Source: CAYJAQ01 sp964368275 (GTDB lineage Bacteria > Bacillota_I > Bacilli_A > ML615J-28 > CAG-313). Taken from it: DNA of 5,098 nt. A program made the translations under genes and the position numbers. How positions within the stretch are numbered: the stretch's first letter is position 1; each line of letters starts with the position of its first letter. Shown here piece after piece: positions 5,097-5,098 of this stretch. The notes beneath the pieces are model-generated. The model worked only from the letters and a program-made list of their open reading frames with translations. It searched no databases and was not told the DNA's origin. The stretch spans positions 1-5,098 of the forward strand of contig CAYJAQ010000074.1 of assembly GCA_964368275.1 (NCBI GenBank), written 5' to 3'.

Positions 5097-5098
5097 AT

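Overview
The window is AT-rich DNA, most likely from a low-GC Firmicute (Bacillota) of the Erysipelotrichia/Clostridia type. The evidence is AGGAGG-type ribosome binding sites, sigma-A-like promoters with TGn extended -10 elements, U-tract terminators, and protein families typical of gut Firmicutes (CPBP protease, DUF6440, TetR with a DhaS-like C-terminus). TGA is used as a stop and TGG for Trp, so the genetic code is the standard one. No tRNA, rRNA, CRISPR array, transposase or insertion sequence is visible.

Layout. (1) Positions 1-2202 hold a tightly packed plus-strand gene string starting just after an extended -10 element (9-17). It comprises a CPBP-family membrane protease (88-801), a GNAT acetyltransferase remnant with its middle deleted (825-1010), an intact RimJ/RimL-type GNAT (1025-1549), a 62-residue DUF6440 protein (1571-1759), and an aminoglycoside 6'-N-acetyltransferase of the AAC(6')-I kind (1768-2202). 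Gaps are 8-23 bases and no terminator is visible inside, so this is probably one operon. (2) Positions 2203-2377 are a regulatory leader: a near-consensus promoter, then a long hairpin followed by seven Ts directly before the next gene. A 25-codon leader ORF begins at the foot of the hairpin, and its stop overlaps the start of the next gene. (3) Positions 2378-4378 encode a 666-residue fusion of a complete MATE multidrug exporter and a cytidylate kinase-like domain. (4) A terminator that probably works in both directions (4402-4434) separates it from a convergent minus-strand TetR-family regulator (4448-4996). (5) Positions 4997-5098 carry the TetR start signals, two inverted repeats and a possible divergent promoter pointing off the right edge.

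How the genes may work together. The theme is small-molecule resistance: two intact acetyltransferases (one of a known aminoglycoside-modifying family) plus a dead one, a drug exporter behind what looks like a transcriptional attenuator, and a TetR repressor. The most unusual points are the exporter-kinase fusion and the leader-peptide/terminator arrangement in front of it. The leader resembles ribosome-sensing attenuation of antibiotic-resistance genes. Because no terminator is seen after the acetyltransferase operon, the same attenuator may also control read-through from that operon into the exporter.
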